Assembly: GCF_013868135.1 (NCBI RefSeq)
Contig: NZ_JACEMU010000004.1
Span: forward strand, 1,178,001-1,242,000
Direction of reading: 5' to 3'
Origin: Paracoccus sp. S1E-3
GTDB lineage: Bacteria > Pseudomonadota > Alphaproteobacteria > Rhodobacterales > Rhodobacteraceae
DNA length: 64,000 bases
The notes under the pieces were generated by a model that saw only the letters and a list, made by a program, of their open reading frames with translations, was not told where the DNA came from and ran no database searches. Every line of letters begins with the position of its first letter. Positions within the stretch are counted from its first letter, which is position 1. Both the position numbers and the translations under genes were made by a program. This document shows positions 1-8,794 of this stretch, one piece after another.

Positions 1-847
1 GCGCGTTCACGTTCACCAGCAGGTCGCGCGCGGGGTCGAGTGTCACCGCATCCCCGCCCACCGCCATCGACACCACCCATGTCCCGGTCGAGACCACCGC
101 GAAGGGCGCCGGCCGCCCCAGCATATAGGGATAAAGCGAGGCGTTGCTGTCATGGATGCCCACCGTCACCGGCGTGTCCGGCGGCAGGCCAGTGACGCGC
201 GCGATCTCGGGCAGAAGGCGACCCAGCACCTCGCCGGGTCGGTGCGGCGGGGCGATGCGGCCCTGCAGGCCAAGCTTGGCCACGAGGTTGGAAAACTGGC
301 CCTGCCACGGATCCCACAGGTCGGTATGACACCCCAGCGACGTCACGTCGCTGGCGATCTGCCCGGTCAGCCGCAGCCCCCAATATTGCGGATAGGTCAG
401 CACCCGGTCCAGCCGCTCATCCAGCCCCGGCAGGGTCTTCAACATCCAGTGCAGCTGCGCCCCGACATTCAGCCCCATCGGGAGCCGAGGAGAGCCGGTC
501 CGCGCGAAATCGGGCCGCAGCGCGTCATATTCCGCCGCCAGCGCATCGGGGCCGGGATATTCGTAATCCAGCATCGGCGCCGCCAATTGCCCCGCGCGAT
601 CCAGCAGCACGCAGGACGCTCCATGCGTGGTGATGGAAATCGCGTCGATCCCGTGCCGGGCGTGGAAATCGACCAGATGGTGCAGGAAGAAATCCCAATG
701 CCCCTCCAGATCGAAATGCGGCCAGGGCGGCCCCGGCAACACTCTGTTCGGGCGGGTCACCACATCGATCTCCGACAGGCGCGCGCCGTCCACCAGCGCC
801 AGCTTGGCATTGGTCTTGCCGATGTCGATGACGGCGATGCGGGTCAT
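1..847 (-). CDS. rhaK: L-rhamnulokinase-type FGGY carbohydrate kinase (3' end beyond window)
   Basis: This is the N-terminal ~282 codons of an FGGY-family sugar kinase; the C-terminal part lies beyond the left edge. The start reads [20 protein letters not shown], the actin-fold phosphate-1 motif of the family (DIGKTN instead of the common DxGTxS). A second ATPase-fold stretch, [11 protein letters not shown], appears near residue 260. The start codon overlaps the rhaU stop (ATGA, 844-847), so translation is probably coupled. As the last gene of rhaRSTPQUK it should phosphorylate L-rhamnulose to rhamnulose-1-phosphate in the cytoplasm. In Rhizobium the homologous kinase is also needed for uptake through this ABC transporter (established knowledge; not testable here). 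The exact sugar is inferred from the neighbours. Confidence 0.85.
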   Translation of the reverse strand, partial: MTRIAVIDIGKTNAKLALVDGARLSEIDVVTRPNRVLPGPPWPHFDLEGHWDFFLHHLVDFHARHGIDAISITTHGASCVLLDRAGQLAAPMLDYEYPGPDALAAEYDALRPDFARTGSPRLPMGLNVGAQLHWMLKTLPGLDERLDRVLTYPQYWGLRLTGQIASDVTSLGCHTDLWDPWQGQFSNLVAKLGLQGRIAPPHRPGEVLGRLLPEIARVTGLPPDTPVTVGIHDSNASLYPYMLGRPAPFAVVSTGTWVVSMAVGGDAVTLDPARDLLVNVNA

Positions 848-1158
848 GGCAGGTGAAACATCGGGATCAGCGGCACTGCCACCGGGGCACCGTCGGGTCC
901 GGTGGCCATGATGTCGGCCATATGCGCCCACCATTCGCGCATCAGCGGCTGGTTGGGCAGATCATCCATGCGGTGATCGTTGTCACGCCACAGGACCCCG
1001 AACAGCGCATCCGTCTCGGGGTCGAGATGGATGGAATAGTCGCTGATCCCGGCGGCTTTCAGCAGCGCCGCCAGTTCGGGCCAGAGGGCGTCGTGGCGGC
1101 GGCGGTATTCCGCGGCCATGCCGGGGTTCAGCTGCATCCGAAAGGCGTATTTCTGCAT
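844..1158 (-). CDS. rhaU: L-rhamnose mutarotase
   Basis: This 104-residue protein belongs to the RhaM/RhaU family, which interconverts the alpha and beta anomers of L-rhamnose. It begins [21 protein letters not shown] and contains the family-typical stretches [15 protein letters not shown] and [13 protein letters not shown]. The length matches the ~104 residues usual for the family. An ATG eight codons further upstream is also open, but the start at 1158 is preferred because it matches the family N-terminus and has an AGG motif within the rhaQ stop region just upstream. The gene lies 2 nt after rhaQ and overlaps rhaK by 4 nt, so it is part of the rhamnose operon. Confidence 0.93.
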   Translation of the reverse strand: MQKYAFRMQLNPGMAAEYRRRHDALWPELAALLKAAGISDYSIHLDPETDALFGVLWRDNDHRMDDLPNQPLMREWWAHMADIMATGPDGAPVAVPLIPMFHLP

Positions 1159-1160
1159 GA

Positions 1161-2147
1161 TTACCTCCGTGCCATGGACCACAGGCGCGGCAGGGCGATT
1201 ACCGCGATCAACAGCAGGCCCACGATGATCGACATGACGATGCCCGGCACGTTCATCAACCCCAGCCCGAAAGTCACCAGCCCCATCAAGATTGCCGCCA
1301 GCACCACCCCGATGATCGACCCCGAGCCGCCCAGAATGCTGACCCCGCCCAGCACCACGATGGTCACCACCTCCAGTTCGAACCCGGCCGCGATGCTGGG
1401 TCGGGTGGACCCGAGGCGCGAGGTCAGGCAGATGGCGGCGATGCCGCTCATCAGTCCGGTCAGCAGGAACAGGGTGAATTTCACCCGCTCGACCCGGATG
1501 CCGGAAAAGCGGGCGGCGACGGCGTTATTGCCGATGGCGTAAACCATGCGGCCGAAATTGGTGCGGTGCAGAAGCACCCCGAAGATGATCGCGGCGAAGC
1601 CGAAAATCACCAGTTCGACCGTAATCACCCAGAAGACATAGCCCTGCCCGAACCAGCCGAAGCTGGCCGGATAGCCGGTGAAGGCGCCGTCCCCCAGCAC
1701 GATATAGGAAATGCCGCGAAACAGGCTCATGGTGCCGATGGTGACGACAATCGAGGGCAACCCGAACCGCGCCACCAGCAGGCCGTTGAACGCCCCGCAG
1801 GCCAGCCCGGTGGCCAGGCCCAGAAGGACCAGCACCGGCGTCCCGGCCCCCGCCGTCATCGCCAGCCCCATCACCGTGGACGACAGCGCAATGATCGAGC
1901 CGACCGACAGATCGATCTCGCCCGAGATGATGAGCAGCGCCACGGCGAAGGCGATCATCGCCTTTTCGGTGAAGTTGAAGCTGGCATCCGACAGGTTCCA
2001 GGGATCGAGGAAATAGGGCGACGCCAGAGAATTGGCAATGAAGATCAGCACAGCGACGACCAGCAGCAGCGCCTCCCAGCTTTTCAGGGCGCGGGTCAGC
2101 GGGCTGGTCAGCCGATCGGGGATCTGGCGCCCGAGATGTTCGGTCAT
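1161..2147 (-). CDS. rhaQ: rhamnose ABC transporter permease RhaQ
   Basis: This 328-residue polytopic membrane protein is a ribose/xylose-type (BPD_transp_2) ABC permease. It carries the family signature around residues 75-85 ([17 protein letters not shown]) and the later [16 protein letters not shown] segment facing the ATPase. The ATG at 2147 overlaps the rhaP stop by 4 nt (ATGA). The same frame stays open far upstream inside rhaP, but that extension is a shadow: it is Arg/Gly-rich and lacks membrane segments. With RhaP it should form the heterodimeric inner-membrane channel of the rhamnose importer, driven by RhaT and fed by RhaS. Confidence 0.92.
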   Translation of the reverse strand: MTEHLGRQIPDRLTSPLTRALKSWEALLLVVAVLIFIANSLASPYFLDPWNLSDASFNFTEKAMIAFAVALLIISGEIDLSVGSIIALSSTVMGLAMTAGAGTPVLVLLGLATGLACGAFNGLLVARFGLPSIVVTIGTMSLFRGISYIVLGDGAFTGYPASFGWFGQGYVFWVITVELVIFGFAAIIFGVLLHRTNFGRMVYAIGNNAVAARFSGIRVERVKFTLFLLTGLMSGIAAICLTSRLGSTRPSIAAGFELEVVTIVVLGGVSILGGSGSIIGVVLAAILMGLVTFGLGLMNVPGIVMSIIVGLLLIAVIALPRLWSMARR

Positions 2148-3115
2148 GTCCGATGCTCCGCGCGCTTGAGGATGATGCGGCCGGGCGCGCGGTTGGCGCG
2201 CGCGTTGAAGGCGATGGCGATCAGGATGGCGCTGCCGGAAATCGCCATCTGCCAGAAGGGCGAGATGCCGACAACAGGCAGCGCGTTCTTGATGATGCCC
2301 AGAAACAGCGCCCCCATGACGCAGCCGGCCACGGTGCCGGACCCGCCCGCGATGGCGATGCCGCCGATGACGCAGGCGGCCACCACGTCCAGCTCGAACC
2401 CGCCGGCGATGTCGACATAGGCCACCGCATACCGCGCGACCCACAGATAGCCGGTCAGCCCCGCCAAGGCGCCCGCGATCACGAAAGCCGCGAACTGCGT
2501 CCGCCCGACCGAGATGCCGGTATAGACGGCCGCATGGGGGTTGCCACCCACGGCGTAGAAGGCGCGGCCAAGGGCCGTGCGATTGACCAGCACCGCGAAG
2601 CCCGCGATCACCGCAATCGCGATCCAGGCCATGACCGGCAGCCCGGCGATGACGGTGCGGGGGAAGGCCTTGAAGCCCGCGCTCATCTGATGGGCGTTGA
2701 TCCATGCGCCGTCGGTCAACAGAAAGATGCTGCCGCGATAGATGGTCATCGTCCCCAGCGTGACCACGATCGAGGGGATCCCCAGCAGCCAGACCAGCAG
2801 CCCGTTGATCGCGCCAAGCGCCGCCCCGAGCGCGATCACCGTCAGCAGGATCACCGGCAAGGGAATCCCCGCCCCGTCCATCAGCGCCGCGATCATTCCG
2901 CACAGCGCGAGGTTCGCGGCCACCGACAGGTCGATGCATTTGGTCAGGATCACCACCATCTGCCCCAGCGCCAGCAGGATCAGCGGCGAGGTGTCGGTGA
3001 ACACTTTGCCGAGGTTCGCGGGGGTGACGAAACCGGGGAACCGGCTGGCGATCAGCGCCAGCAGCAGCAGGATCGCCAGCGCCAGAATCGCCTCGCGGGA
3101 TTTCAGGATGCTCAT
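2144..3115 (-). CDS. rhaP: rhamnose ABC transporter permease RhaP
   Basis: This 323-residue hydrophobic protein is the partner permease of RhaQ. It has the same family core (LTKCIDLSVAANLALCGM, then VIGGIAIAGGSGTVAG) and about eight to ten membrane segments. It overlaps rhaT upstream (stop/start TCAT at 3112-3115) and rhaQ downstream by 4 nt each. This supports stoichiometric, coupled translation. Substrate assignment to L-rhamnose rests on the complete rha locus around it. Confidence 0.92.
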   Translation of the reverse strand: MSILKSREAILALAILLLLALIASRFPGFVTPANLGKVFTDTSPLILLALGQMVVILTKCIDLSVAANLALCGMIAALMDGAGIPLPVILLTVIALGAALGAINGLLVWLLGIPSIVVTLGTMTIYRGSIFLLTDGAWINAHQMSAGFKAFPRTVIAGLPVMAWIAIAVIAGFAVLVNRTALGRAFYAVGGNPHAAVYTGISVGRTQFAAFVIAGALAGLTGYLWVARYAVAYVDIAGGFELDVVAACVIGGIAIAGGSGTVAGCVMGALFLGIIKNALPVVGISPFWQMAISGSAILIAIAFNARANRAPGRIILKRAEHRT

Positions 3116-4620
3116 GCGGCATCTCCGATCCCGACCGCCGCGCGGACAAGGTTTTCCGGCGTCATCTGATCGCCCGCGAATTCGGCGGCGATGCGGCCCG
3201 CCCGCATGACGATGACGCGGTCCGACATGCCCAGAACCTCGGGGATTTCGCTGCTGACCATGATGACGGCCAGCCCTTCGGCCGCGAGTTCGGACATGAA
3301 ATCATGCACCGCGGCCTTTGACCCGATGTCGATGCCCTTGGTCGGTTCGTCCAGAATGATGACGCGCGGGCGGGTCGCCAGCCATTTGGCGATCACCACC
3401 TTCTGCTGGTTCCCGCCCGACAGCAGCCCCACATCCTGATCGAGGCTCGCCGCCCGCAGGTCCAGCCTCTGCGTATAGTCCCGCGTCAGCGCGAATTCCT
3501 GCGCCAGCCGCAGGAAGCCGTCGCGGCTGGTCCGTTTCAGCGATGGCAGGGTGACGTTCTGAAAGATCGGCAGCCCCTTGATGGCCCCTTGCCGCCCGCG
3601 ATCCTCGGGCACATAGACGATGCCCGCCGCGACCGCCTGCGCGGTGGATCGGATGACGCGAACCTCCTCGCCGATGCGGGTCGCGCCCTTCGAGGGCTGG
3701 GTGATGCCGAAAAGCGCCTGCATCACCTCGCTACGCCCGGCGCCGATCAGCCCGTAAAATCCAAGGATCTCGCCCTCGTGCAGGGTGAAGGTGATGTCGT
3801 CGAATTCGGTCGGATGGGCGTAGCCGGCAACGGTCAGCGCAGGCGCGCCGATCCGTGCGGGGCGTTTGGGATAGATCTGGTCGACCGACCGGCCAACCAT
3901 CAGCCGGACCAGTTCAGCCTCGGTCGCCGCAGTCATCAGGCCTTCGCCCACGAACCGGCCGTCGCGGAAGACGGTCCAGCGGTCGGCGATGCGGAAGATC
4001 TCATCGAATTTGTGGCTGATGAACAGGATCGCCTTGCCCTGCGCCTTCAGCTTCCCGACCAGGTCATAGAGTTCGGCGATTTCCTTGTGCGACAGCGCGG
4101 CGGTGGGTTCGTCCATGATGACCACGCGGGCGTCGATGGACAGCGCGCGGGCGATGGCGACCAGATGCTTCGAGGCGATGCCCAGATCGCGCAGCCGCAC
4201 GGCGGGGTTCAGATCGGCGCCGATGCCGGTCAGGATATCGCGCGCCCGGCGCTGCATCGCGGCGCGGTCAATCAGGCCAAGCCGGGTGCGGGGGGCATGG
4301 CCGATGAAGATATTCTCGGCCACGGTCATGTCGTCGAACAGCACGGTTTCCTGATGGATCGCGGTGACGCCCGCATGACCCGCCGCCTGCGCGGTCGGGA
4401 AATGGGTCTCGGTCCCGTCCACCAGAATCTGGCCCTCATCCGGCCGATAGATCCCGGTCAGGATCTTCACGATGGTGGATTTCCCGGCACCGTTTTCACC
4501 GATCAGCGCGGTCACCTGACCGGGATGCAGGTCCATCTGCACCCCGTCGAGCGCCCGGACGCCGGGAAATGTCTTCACGATGCCGCGCAAGGACAGCACC
4601 GGCGTTGCAGCATGCTGCAT
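3112..4620 (-). CDS. rhaT: rhamnose ABC transporter ATPase RhaT (two NBDs)
   Basis: This 502-residue ATPase has two fused nucleotide-binding domains, as in RbsA/MglA-type sugar importers. The N-terminal domain has a clean Walker A (GENGAGKST, near residue 40) and Walker B (VVIMDEPTAAL). The C-terminal domain has a degenerate P-loop (YGLIGAGRSEV), a good signature motif (LSGGNQQKV) and VIILDEPTKGID. A degenerate second P-loop is normal for the family. The start at 4620 is preceded by a strong purine-rich AGGGGG. The gene follows a GC-rich hairpin after rhaS and overlaps rhaP. Note that this rhizobial RhaT is unrelated to the E. coli rhamnose/proton symporter of the same name. Confidence 0.93.
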   Translation of the reverse strand: MQHAATPVLSLRGIVKTFPGVRALDGVQMDLHPGQVTALIGENGAGKSTIVKILTGIYRPDEGQILVDGTETHFPTAQAAGHAGVTAIHQETVLFDDMTVAENIFIGHAPRTRLGLIDRAAMQRRARDILTGIGADLNPAVRLRDLGIASKHLVAIARALSIDARVVIMDEPTAALSHKEIAELYDLVGKLKAQGKAILFISHKFDEIFRIADRWTVFRDGRFVGEGLMTAATEAELVRLMVGRSVDQIYPKRPARIGAPALTVAGYAHPTEFDDITFTLHEGEILGFYGLIGAGRSEVMQALFGITQPSKGATRIGEEVRVIRSTAQAVAAGIVYVPEDRGRQGAIKGLPIFQNVTLPSLKRTSRDGFLRLAQEFALTRDYTQRLDLRAASLDQDVGLLSGGNQQKVVIAKWLATRPRVIILDEPTKGIDIGSKAAVHDFMSELAAEGLAVIMVSSEIPEVLGMSDRVIVMRAGRIAAEFAGDQMTPENLVRAAVGIGDAA

Positions 4621-4640
4621 GAGAACCCCCTTCAGCAGAT

Positions 4641-4663
4641 GGGGCCCGACCGGACCGGGCCCC
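4641..4663 (-). terminator. GC-rich intercistronic hairpin between rhaS and rhaT
   Basis: A perfect 8-bp stem, GGGGCCCG / CGGGCCCC, with a 7-nt loop lies in the 51-nt gap between the rhaS stop and the rhaT start. There is no T-run, so it is not a classical full terminator. Similar hairpins after binding-protein genes commonly stabilise the upstream message or partly stop polymerase, so that more binding protein than transporter is made. That role is inferred here. Confidence 0.55.
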
Positions 4664-4671
4664 TGTCACGA

Positions 4672-5670
4672 TCAGAAGATCGAGCTGAACTGGTCGATAT
4701 TGCTGGCGTCATAGACGAAGGGGTCGGCCATGGCGGCCTCGGTCTTGTCGTCCAGCGTCACTTCGCCCATGCGGCCGGTGGGGATCTTCGCCCCCGGCTC
4801 GGCTTTCGCGTCGCCCTTGGCGAGGTGATAGGCGATCATCGTCGCGGAATAGCCCAGATCGATCGGGTTCCAGATCGCGAAGGATTTCGACGCCCCCGAT
4901 TTCACATGCCCCGCCATTTCCGAGGGCAGTCCCAGGCCGGTGACATTCACCTGCCCGATCTTGCCCGCATCGGTGACCGCCTGCGCGGCGGCGACGATCC
5001 CTACCGAGGTCGGCGCGATGATCGCCTTCAGATCGGGATAGGTCTGCATCAGTCCCTGCGCCTCGCGATAGGACTTGTCGGCCAGATCGTCGCCATAAAC
5101 GGTGCCGACGACCTTCACATTGGGATAGTTACCCTCGACCTTCTTCATCTCCTCGATCCAGGTGTTCTGATTGGTCGAGGTGGTGGTGGCCGACAGCACC
5201 GCGACCTCGCTCGGCGGATCGGCGGGCAGGTTGTCGGCGGCCAGCTTGATGATCATGTTGCCGATCAGCGGGCTGGAGGACGGGTTCAGTTGCATCTGCC
5301 GCCCGTCCGGGGCCACGCCGGAATCCCAGCTGATGACGGTGATGCCGCGATCCATCGCCTTTTTCAGCGTCGGCACCAGCGCGTCGGTGTCATTGGCGCT
5401 GACGGCGATGGCGTCGACCTTCTGGGCGATCAGGCTGTTGATGACCTCGATCTGGCCTTCGGCGGTGGTGTCGGTCGGGCCGGTATAGATGATCTCGACA
5501 TCGCCGAGTTCCTTGGCGGCTTCCTGTGCGCCCTTGTTCGCAGCCTCGAAGAAGCCGATGCCAAGCGCCTTGGCCACCAGCGCGATGCGCATGGTTTCCG
5601 CCTGCGCCGTTGTCGCCAGCAGCGCGCTTGCCAGCGCCGCCGTAGTCAGGGCCTTTTTCAAGATGCTCAT
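4672..5670 (-). CDS. rhaS: periplasmic rhamnose-binding protein RhaS
   Basis: This is a type-1 periplasmic sugar-binding protein of about 332 residues (Peripla_BP_4 fold). It has a Sec signal peptide (KKALTTAALASALLA...TTAQA, likely cut before ETMRIALVAK). Binding-cleft landmarks include IDAIAVSANDTDALVP-like and VISWDSGV segments. Two ATGs lie in tandem (5673 and 5670). The GGAGG ribosome site is 5 nt from the second and only 2 nt from the first, so the second is chosen. It is the first structural gene after the repressor, and a hairpin follows it. It should capture L-rhamnose for RhaPQT. Confidence 0.92.
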   Translation of the reverse strand: MSILKKALTTAALASALLATTAQAETMRIALVAKALGIGFFEAANKGAQEAAKELGDVEIIYTGPTDTTAEGQIEVINSLIAQKVDAIAVSANDTDALVPTLKKAMDRGITVISWDSGVAPDGRQMQLNPSSSPLIGNMIIKLAADNLPADPPSEVAVLSATTTSTNQNTWIEEMKKVEGNYPNVKVVGTVYGDDLADKSYREAQGLMQTYPDLKAIIAPTSVGIVAAAQAVTDAGKIGQVNVTGLGLPSEMAGHVKSGASKSFAIWNPIDLGYSATMIAYHLAKGDAKAEPGAKIPTGRMGEVTLDDKTEAAMADPFVYDASNIDQFSSIF

Positions 5671-5700
5671 CATTTCCTCCCCAATGAGCGGTGAAGCGCG

Positions 5701-6507
5701 TCACTCCTCTGCGCGCCTTTTGCGGTCCGACGCGGCGACCTCGGCCACGATCAGGCGAATATCGGCAGCCTCCAGCATCTGGGCGGCACGATCCTCGATC
5801 CCGTCATCGGTGATGACGGTGTGAATGCGGCTGAGCGGGCACAGCAGCAGGCTGGACCGCTGATGGAATTTGGAGCTGTCGGCCAGCACGATCAGTTCAT
5901 CCGCCTGCCCGATCAGCTTCTGTTCGGCCTGCACCAGCAGGGGGTCGCCCTCCATCAGCCCCAGCGGCCCGAGTCCCCGGCAACCCATGAACATGCGCCT
6001 GGCATAGAAATGGCCCGAGCCGTCCGCGTCGAAGGGCGAGAGAATGATGTTCTGCTCGCGATAGATCGCACCCGCCGGCAGCAGGACGGTGTTTTTCGAC
6101 TGCTTCAGCAGATGTTCGGCGATCGGGAAGCTGTTGGTGAAGACCTGCAGCCGCTTGGCGGCCAGCGGATGCACCATCTGGAAGGTCGTGGTTCCGCCGT
6201 TGATGATGATCGCGTCGCCATCCGTGCACAGGTCCACCGCCGCCTGCGCGATGGCGCGCTTTTCGGCGATATGCAGGGTCTGGTTGACAGCGAAGGGACG
6301 CGCGTTGATGCCGACGAATTGCGGCGGCGCGATGGCCTCGGCGCCGCCGCGCACCCGACGCAGCTTCTTGGCCATGTGCAGGGTGGCAATGTCGCGGCGC
6401 ACCGTCGCCTCTGACACGCCGGTCAGCGCGCAAAGGTCGGCCACCGTGACCACGGGCCGCGCCTGCACGGCCGAGAGGATGATTCGATGGCGTTCGGTTT
6501 CCAGCAT
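5701..6507 (-). CDS. rhaR: DeoR-family repressor of rhamnose catabolism
   Basis: This 268-residue protein has the N-terminal DeoR helix-turn-helix (VADLCALTGVSEATVRRDI, residues ~22-40) and a C-terminal DeoRC sugar-phosphate sensor domain with the NGGTTTFQM loop. An in-frame ATG 13 codons upstream exists. The start at 6507 fits the family N-terminus (MLETERHRII) and has AGAGGG about 5 nt upstream. It lies 27 nt ahead of rhaS, apparently as the first gene of the operon, and faces rhaD across a 184-nt gap holding a long inverted repeat. It most likely represses both directions until a phosphorylated rhamnose intermediate appears (family knowledge plus inference). Confidence 0.9.
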   Translation of the reverse strand: MLETERHRIILSAVQARPVVTVADLCALTGVSEATVRRDIATLHMAKKLRRVRGGAEAIAPPQFVGINARPFAVNQTLHIAEKRAIAQAAVDLCTDGDAIIINGGTTTFQMVHPLAAKRLQVFTNSFPIAEHLLKQSKNTVLLPAGAIYREQNIILSPFDADGSGHFYARRMFMGCRGLGPLGLMEGDPLLVQAEQKLIGQADELIVLADSSKFHQRSSLLLCPLSRIHTVITDDGIEDRAAQMLEAADIRLIVAEVAASDRKRRAEE

Positions 6508-6551
6508 GGCATCCCTCTTTTGATCGAAACTGCGCCTTTCGGCCACGCATT

Positions 6552-6623
6552 GTCAATCATTTTCAGTCGCAAGCTGCCGGTATGCGGCTGTGTAGTGCGC
6601 GTTTTTGATTGAAAATGATTGAC
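6552..6623. promoter_or_regulatory. 14-bp perfect inverted repeat, candidate RhaR operator
   Basis: The arms GTCAATCATTTTCA (6552-6565) and TGAAAATGATTGAC (6610-6623) are exact reverse complements, with centres 58 bp apart. Each arm ends outward in TTGAC, a candidate -35 element of the divergent rhaD and rhaR promoters. A repressor bound to both arms, or looping between them, would block both transcripts. The right arm contains two GATTG direct repeats. No other such repeat is seen nearby, so RhaR is the natural ligand. This is inferred from position, not from a known consensus. Confidence 0.75.
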
Positions 6624-6648
6624 GCTGCGGCGCCCTCGCGTGTATCGG
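6619..6648 (+). promoter_or_regulatory. candidate rhaD promoter
   Basis: TTGACG (6619-6624), an 18-nt spacer and TATCGG (6643-6648) lie 44 nt before the rhaD start. The -35 hexamer is embedded in the right arm of the inverted repeat, as expected for a repressible promoter. Confidence 0.5.
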
Positions 6649-6691
6649 AATGGGGAAAGCGGCCCGGCCGGCCGCATAGCGGGAGGCATTC

Positions 6692-8794
6692 ATGACCGAC
6701 ACGAACCCCGGAAATCGTCTGGAAAATCTGTGGAATAGCAACCATGCCGCCGGCATGAGCGAATCGGAAAAGCTGCTCTATCGGTCCAACCTGCTGGGCT
6801 CGGACAAGCGGGTGACGAATTACGGCGGGGGCAATACCTCGGCCAAGGTGATGGAAACCGATCCGCTGACCGGCGAGCAGGTCGAAGTGCTGTGGGTCAA
6901 GGGATCGGGCGGCGATATCGGCTCGATGAAGATGGACGGGTTTGCGACGCTGTACATGGACCGGCTGCAGGCGCTGAAGGGCAAGTATCGCGGCCTCGCG
7001 CATGAGGATGAGATGGTGGACCTGCTGCCCCATTGCACCTTCGCGCTGAACCCGCGCGCGGCCAGTATCGACACCCCCCTGCACGCCTATGTCCCGCGCA
7101 AGCATGTCGATCACGTCCATTCCGACGCCATCATCGCCATCGCCGCCTCGGTCAATTCGAAGGAACTCACGGCCGAGATCTTCGGCGATGAAATCGGCTG
7201 GCTGCCGTGGAAACGGCCCGGTTTCGAACTGGGCCTGTGGCTGGAGAAATTCGCCGTCGAGAACCCGCAGGCAAAGGGCGCGGTGCTGGAAAGCCACGGG
7301 CTGTTCACTTGGGGCGACACGGCCGAGGAATGCTATCAGACCACGCTCGACATCATCAACAAGGCCGCCGCCTGGCTGGAGGCGCGGACCGAAGGCAAGC
7401 CGGCCTTTGGCGGTCAGAAACTGCCGGCCCTGCCTGCCGATCAGCGCCGCGCGGTGGCGGCAAAGCTGATGCCGGTCATTCGCGGGCTGATCTCGAAGGA
7501 CCGTTACAAGGTAGGGCATTTCGACGATCAGCCGGCGGTGCTGGAATTCGTCGGCTCCAACATGCTGGACGAATTGGCGCCGCTCGGCACCTCCTGCCCG
7601 GACCATTTCCTGCGCACCAAGATCCGCCCGCTGGTCGTCGATTTCGACCCCGCCAACCCGGATCTGGACGCCACCATCGCCAGCCTGCCCGAAGCCGTGG
7701 CGGCTTACCGCGACGATTACGCGGCCTATTACGAGCGCAGCAAGCATCCCGACAGCCCGGCGCTGCGCGACCCCAACGCGGTCGTCTATCTGGTCCCCGG
7801 CGTCGGCATGCTGACCTTCGCACTGGACAAGGCCACGGCGCGCATCTCGGGCGAGTTCTATGTCAACGCCATCAACGTGATGCGCGGGGCCTCGGGCGTC
7901 AGCACCTATCAGGGCCTGCCCGAACAGGAGGCCTTCGATATCGAATACTGGCTGCTCGAGGAAGCGAAGCTCTCGCGCATGCCCAAGCCGAAATCGCTGG
8001 CCGGGCGCATCGCCATCGTCACCGGCGGCGCGGGCGGGATCGGCGCGGCCACCGCCGAACGCTTCCTGCGCGAGGGCGCCTGCGTCATGCTGGCCGATAT
8101 CGACGCCAATGCGGCCGAAGAGGCCCGCGCCGGCTTTGCCGCCCGCTACGGCGCGGATGTCGTCCGCAGCGTGGCGATGAACGTGACCGACGAGGCGCAG
8201 GTGATCGGGGCCTTCGCCGATCTGGCGGTGGAGTTCGGCGGCCTCGACATTCTCGTCTCGAATGCCGGGATCGCGTCCTCGGCCCCGGTCGAGGAGACCA
8301 CGCTGTCGCTGTGGAACAGGAACATGGATATCCTCTCAACCGGCTATTTCCTTGTCTCGCGCGAAGCGTTTCGGATGTTCCGGGTGCAGGACATCGGCGG
8401 CGCGGTGGTTTTTGTCGGCTCGAAGAACGGCCTCGCCGCCAGCCCCAATGCCAGCGCCTATTGCACCGCCAAGGCGGCCGAAATCCATCTGGCGCGTTGT
8501 CTGGCGCTGGAAGGCGCCGAGGCCGGCATCCGCGTCAATGTCGTCAACCCCGATGCGGTGCTGCGCGGCTCGAAGATATGGGAAGGCGAATGGCTGGATC
8601 AGCGCGCCTCGACCTACAAGACCGACAAGGAAGGGCTGGAGGAAATGTATCGCCAGCGCTCGATGCTGAAGCGGTCGGTACTGCCGGAAGACATCGCAGA
8701 AGGCGCCTATTTCTTTGCCAGCGACCTCAGCGCCAAGTCGACCGGGAATATCCTGAACGTCGATGCCGGCAATGTGCAGGCCTTCACGCGATGA
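6692..8794 (+). CDS. rhaD: bifunctional rhamnulose-1-phosphate aldolase / short-chain dehydrogenase
   Basis: This 700-residue fusion joins two enzymes. Residues ~1-425 are a class II aldolase/adducin domain (KRVTNYGGGNTSAKV near 40-54; metal-binding HVDHVHSDAI near 148). Residues ~430-700 are a classical short-chain dehydrogenase with the NAD motif VTGGAGGIGAA near 443, the NAG motif, and the catalytic YCTAK near 590. The aldolase splits L-rhamnulose-1-phosphate into DHAP and L-lactaldehyde. The dehydrogenase half is thought to act on lactaldehyde (family knowledge; cofactor not shown here). The start has GGGAGG about 8 nt upstream. It overlaps rhaI by 4 nt. The architecture matches rhizobial RhaD. 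Confidence 0.93.
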   Translation: MTDTNPGNRLENLWNSNHAAGMSESEKLLYRSNLLGSDKRVTNYGGGNTSAKVMETDPLTGEQVEVLWVKGSGGDIGSMKMDGFATLYMDRLQALKGKYRGLAHEDEMVDLLPHCTFALNPRAASIDTPLHAYVPRKHVDHVHSDAIIAIAASVNSKELTAEIFGDEIGWLPWKRPGFELGLWLEKFAVENPQAKGAVLESHGLFTWGDTAEECYQTTLDIINKAAAWLEARTEGKPAFGGQKLPALPADQRRAVAAKLMPVIRGLISKDRYKVGHFDDQPAVLEFVGSNMLDELAPLGTSCPDHFLRTKIRPLVVDFDPANPDLDATIASLPEAVAAYRDDYAAYYERSKHPDSPALRDPNAVVYLVPGVGMLTFALDKATARISGEFYVNAINVMRGASGVSTYQGLPEQEAFDIEYWLLEEAKLSRMPKPKSLAGRIAIVTGGAGGIGAATAERFLREGACVMLADIDANAAEEARAGFAARYGADVVRSVAMNVTDEAQVIGAFADLAVEFGGLDILVSNAGIASSAPVEETTLSLWNRNMDILSTGYFLVSREAFRMFRVQDIGGAVVFVGSKNGLAASPNASAYCTAKAAEIHLARCLALEGAEAGIRVNVVNPDAVLRGSKIWEGEWLDQRASTYKTDKEGLEEMYRQRSMLKRSVLPEDIAEGAYFFASDLSAKSTGNILNVDAGNVQAFTR

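Noticed and set aside
1161..3149. 662-codon frame suggesting a fused permease
   Set aside because: The first half is an out-of-frame reading of rhaP. The permease RhaQ starts at 2147 with an ATGA overlap.
3589..5694. 701-codon plus-strand frame opposite rhaT and rhaS
   Set aside because: It is antisense to two clearly recognisable genes, and its His/Gly/Asp/Arg-rich translation is typical of a shadow frame in GC-rich DNA.
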